Assembly (NCBI GenBank): GCA_964631745.1
Contig: CAZVWV010000043.1
Location: 1 to 24,687, forward strand
Direction of reading: 5' to 3'
DNA length: 24,687 nt
Source: CAZVWV01 sp964631745
GTDB taxonomy: Bacteria; Bdellovibrionota_C; UBA2361; JBGSMV01
This document shows, piece after piece, positions 23,583-24,687 of the stretch. Under the pieces are notes generated by a model, which saw only the letters and a program-made list of their open reading frames with translations, made no database searches and was not told the DNA's origin. Made by a program: the position numbers and the translations under genes. Every line of letters begins with the position of its first letter. Position 1 is the first letter of the stretch.

Positions 23583-23984
23583 ATGGCTAAGGTATTAATC
23601 ATAGAGGACTCACCAACGCAGGCAGCTCTGCTGTCCGACCTGGTCGAACAAGCCAGCCATGAACCCATTATCTGCACGGATTTCCAACGCGGCATTGCGC
23701 AAGTTATCAAGAGTATCGAACCGCAGCTTGTACTGTTAGACCTTACCTTGCTTGGACCAGACGGGAAGCCCGTTGCCGATGGATTTCAGATATGCCGTGA
23801 AATCAAGCGTGTCTCCGGCAGAAAGATTGGTGTCATTATTGTCTCTGCCAAAGGCGATGATGATTCCGCGGAGTGGGCAGTGCTTCAGGGAGCCGATGCC
23901 TTCTTGCAAAAACCGTTTGCCGTGGATGACCTAATTGGAACCATCAAAGAAGTCATGCAACACTTGGGAGTGGTCGCAGCCTGA
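23583..23984 (+). CDS. Single-domain CheY-like response regulator
   Basis: The 133-residue product is a receiver domain without an output domain. The acidic pair is E8/D9 in IIEDS, the phosphorylated residue is D53 in LVLLDLTLL, the switch Ser is in VIIVSAK and the conserved Lys in LQKPFAVDDL. All sites needed for phosphorylation are present. It should act by protein contact, perhaps on TadZ, the Tad motor or the adjacent deaminase; no histidine kinase is in the window. The deaminase gene starts three bases after its stop, so they are an operon. Confidence 0.87.
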   Translation: MAKVLIIEDSPTQAALLSDLVEQASHEPIICTDFQRGIAQVIKSIEPQLVLLDLTLLGPDGKPVADGFQICREIKRVSGRKIGVIIVSAKGDDDSAEWAVLQGADAFLQKPFAVDDLIGTIKEVMQHLGVVAA

Positions 23985-23987
23985 GTC

Positions 23988-24461
23988 ATGAAAGACGAAC
24001 AATTCCTGCGACAGGCCCTGGAAATTTCAAAAAACTGTAAAGACGTAGCCTGGTACGGCGTGGGCTGCCTGATTGTCAGCGCCAACCACGAGATCCTTGC
24101 AAGCGGCTACACCGGTGAGCGTTGTTATTCGGACGGAAAGATGCTGCACGCTGAGGAGACTGCTATTGAGAAGTGCTTGGAGGATGCCGTTCAGTTTAAC
24201 GACAAAGCAGCTTGCTTGTATACGACTTTGGAGCCTTGCTCAGAGCGCGCGTCGGGAAGGACCTCTTGCTGCGAGCGCATTATCAGGGCCGGAATTAAGT
24301 CGGTAGTCTTTGCGGCCCGGGAGCCGTTTGAGAAGGAGCTCGGTATTGTGTGCCGAAGCGAAGAAACATTGCGCCAGGGCGGAGTGCAGGTGCGGCAGAT
24401 TAGCGAACTTCAGGAGCTCTGTTTGGCGCAGGCGCTTGCGAGTAGGATGCGGAAGGATTGA
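23988..24461 (+). CDS. Cytidine/deoxycytidylate deaminase-fold zinc enzyme
   Basis: The 157-residue product has the zinc deaminase signature: H54-A-E56 (zinc ligand and proton shuttle) and EPCSERASGRTSCC, with C84 and C94 or C95 as the other ligands. The 9- or 10-residue gap between the cysteines is not the short PCxxC of CDA and dCMP deaminase; it resembles the longer loop in RibD-type diaminohydroxyphosphoribosylaminopyrimidine deaminases and related proteins. The protein lacks a reductase domain. The likely substrate is a pyrimidine-type compound or a nucleotide; no more can be said. It is cotranscribed with the receiver gene. The final 20 residues (ELCLAQALASRMRKD) are helical. Confidence 0.75.
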   Translation: MKDEQFLRQALEISKNCKDVAWYGVGCLIVSANHEILASGYTGERCYSDGKMLHAEETAIEKCLEDAVQFNDKAACLYTTLEPCSERASGRTSCCERIIRAGIKSVVFAAREPFEKELGIVCRSEETLRQGGVQVRQISELQELCLAQALASRMRKD

Positions 24462-24478
24462 TAGCAGGGATCAGATGC

Positions 24479-24511
24479 GATATCTTTTTCTTTGTTCCGC
24501 GAAAAGATATC
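24479..24511. other. 10-bp stem-loop after the deaminase gene
   Basis: GATATCTTTT (24479-24488) pairs perfectly with AAAAGATATC (24502-24511) over a 13-base loop. The stem is AT-rich and no T-tract follows, so it is a weak terminator candidate; it may be a protein-binding site or a 3' end structure. Confidence 0.4.
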
Positions 24512-24611
24512 AAAAACGCGAAGAACCATCTCTGTTGTTTTGCTCATAGCAAACTATTCACCTCTATAAAAGCCCGGCAATCGAACTCTGCAAAACTTGC
24601 TTTAGCTTAAT

Positions 24612-24687
24612 ATGGTAGCAGTGAAGGCAGTACGACCGTCCGCGGCCCGCGCGCTCGCGGCCACGCCCGAAGCTCCGGTCCCGACGG
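24612..24687 (+). CDS. Possible start of a GC-rich gene cut by the window edge
   Basis: An ATG at 24612-24614 opens a frame of 25 codons to the window end: MVAVKAVRPSAARALAATPE and further Ala/Pro residues. Its GC content is clearly higher than that of the preceding 140 bases. No Shine-Dalgarno sequence is visible, though many first genes here seem to be leaderless. It is too short to identify. Confidence 0.3.
   Translation, partial: MVAVKAVRPSAARALAATPEAPVPT

Noticed and set aside
24310..24549. 79-residue frame overlapping the deaminase gene
   Set aside because: It lies in another frame within the deaminase coding region, is rich in Arg and Cys, and has no start signal.

Overview
The window comes from a bacterium of moderate GC content, with a Gram-negative type of gene set: a lipoprotein with a lipobox, secreted proteins with signal peptides, and Tad pilus genes. 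The lineage cannot be fixed from the sequence. The 1801-residue tandem UvrA is best known from Chlamydiae but also occurs elsewhere. The region has an accessory character: mostly unrelated single genes or two-gene operons on both strands, four toxin-antitoxin modules, one ATPase remnant and a dispersed palindromic repeat.

Layout. 1-59: first copy of the repeat. 64-2303 (minus): a DinB-fold protein and a secreted protein rich in CxxC motifs. 2462-2764 (minus): remnant of a DUF4143-type AAA ATPase. 2847-3740 (minus): a protein I do not recognise. 4001-5592 (minus): hipBA. 5748-6451 (plus): excisionase-like antitoxin with a PIN toxin, divergent from hipBA. 6441-7712 (minus): HExxH metallopeptidase. 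7980-9041 (plus): small membrane protein and a GT-A glycosyltransferase. 9179-14584 (plus): tandem UvrA with four ATPase sites, followed by a hairpin terminator. 14701-15287 (plus): parDE, whose 3' end lies inside the second repeat copy. 15249-15488: two facing repeat copies. 15768-17168: aspartate/aromatic aminotransferase. 17308-17652: charged repeat lipoprotein. 17673-18319 (minus): vapBC. 18386-24461: a partial Tad pilus cluster with tadZ on the minus strand and tadA-tadB-tadC plus a pilin-like gene on the plus strand, then a CheY-like receiver and a zinc deaminase. A GC-rich reading frame runs off the right end.

Regulation is unusually readable. Four genes (hipB, the excisionase-like antitoxin, vapB and the receiver) have good -35/-10 promoters whose -10 box ends 5 or 6 nt before the ATG, with no Shine-Dalgarno sequence, so their first genes are probably translated from leaderless mRNAs. 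parD and the aminotransferase have ordinary promoters and ribosome-binding sites. The three autoregulated TA promoters with clear symmetry (hipBA, parDE, vapBC) have palindromic operators overlapping promoter elements.

No complete, clearly new defence system is visible. The most unusual items are the repeat that ends parE and also occurs as parE-tail-like sequence elsewhere, the leaderless promoter pattern, the tandem UvrA, and the receiver-deaminase pair beside the Tad genes.
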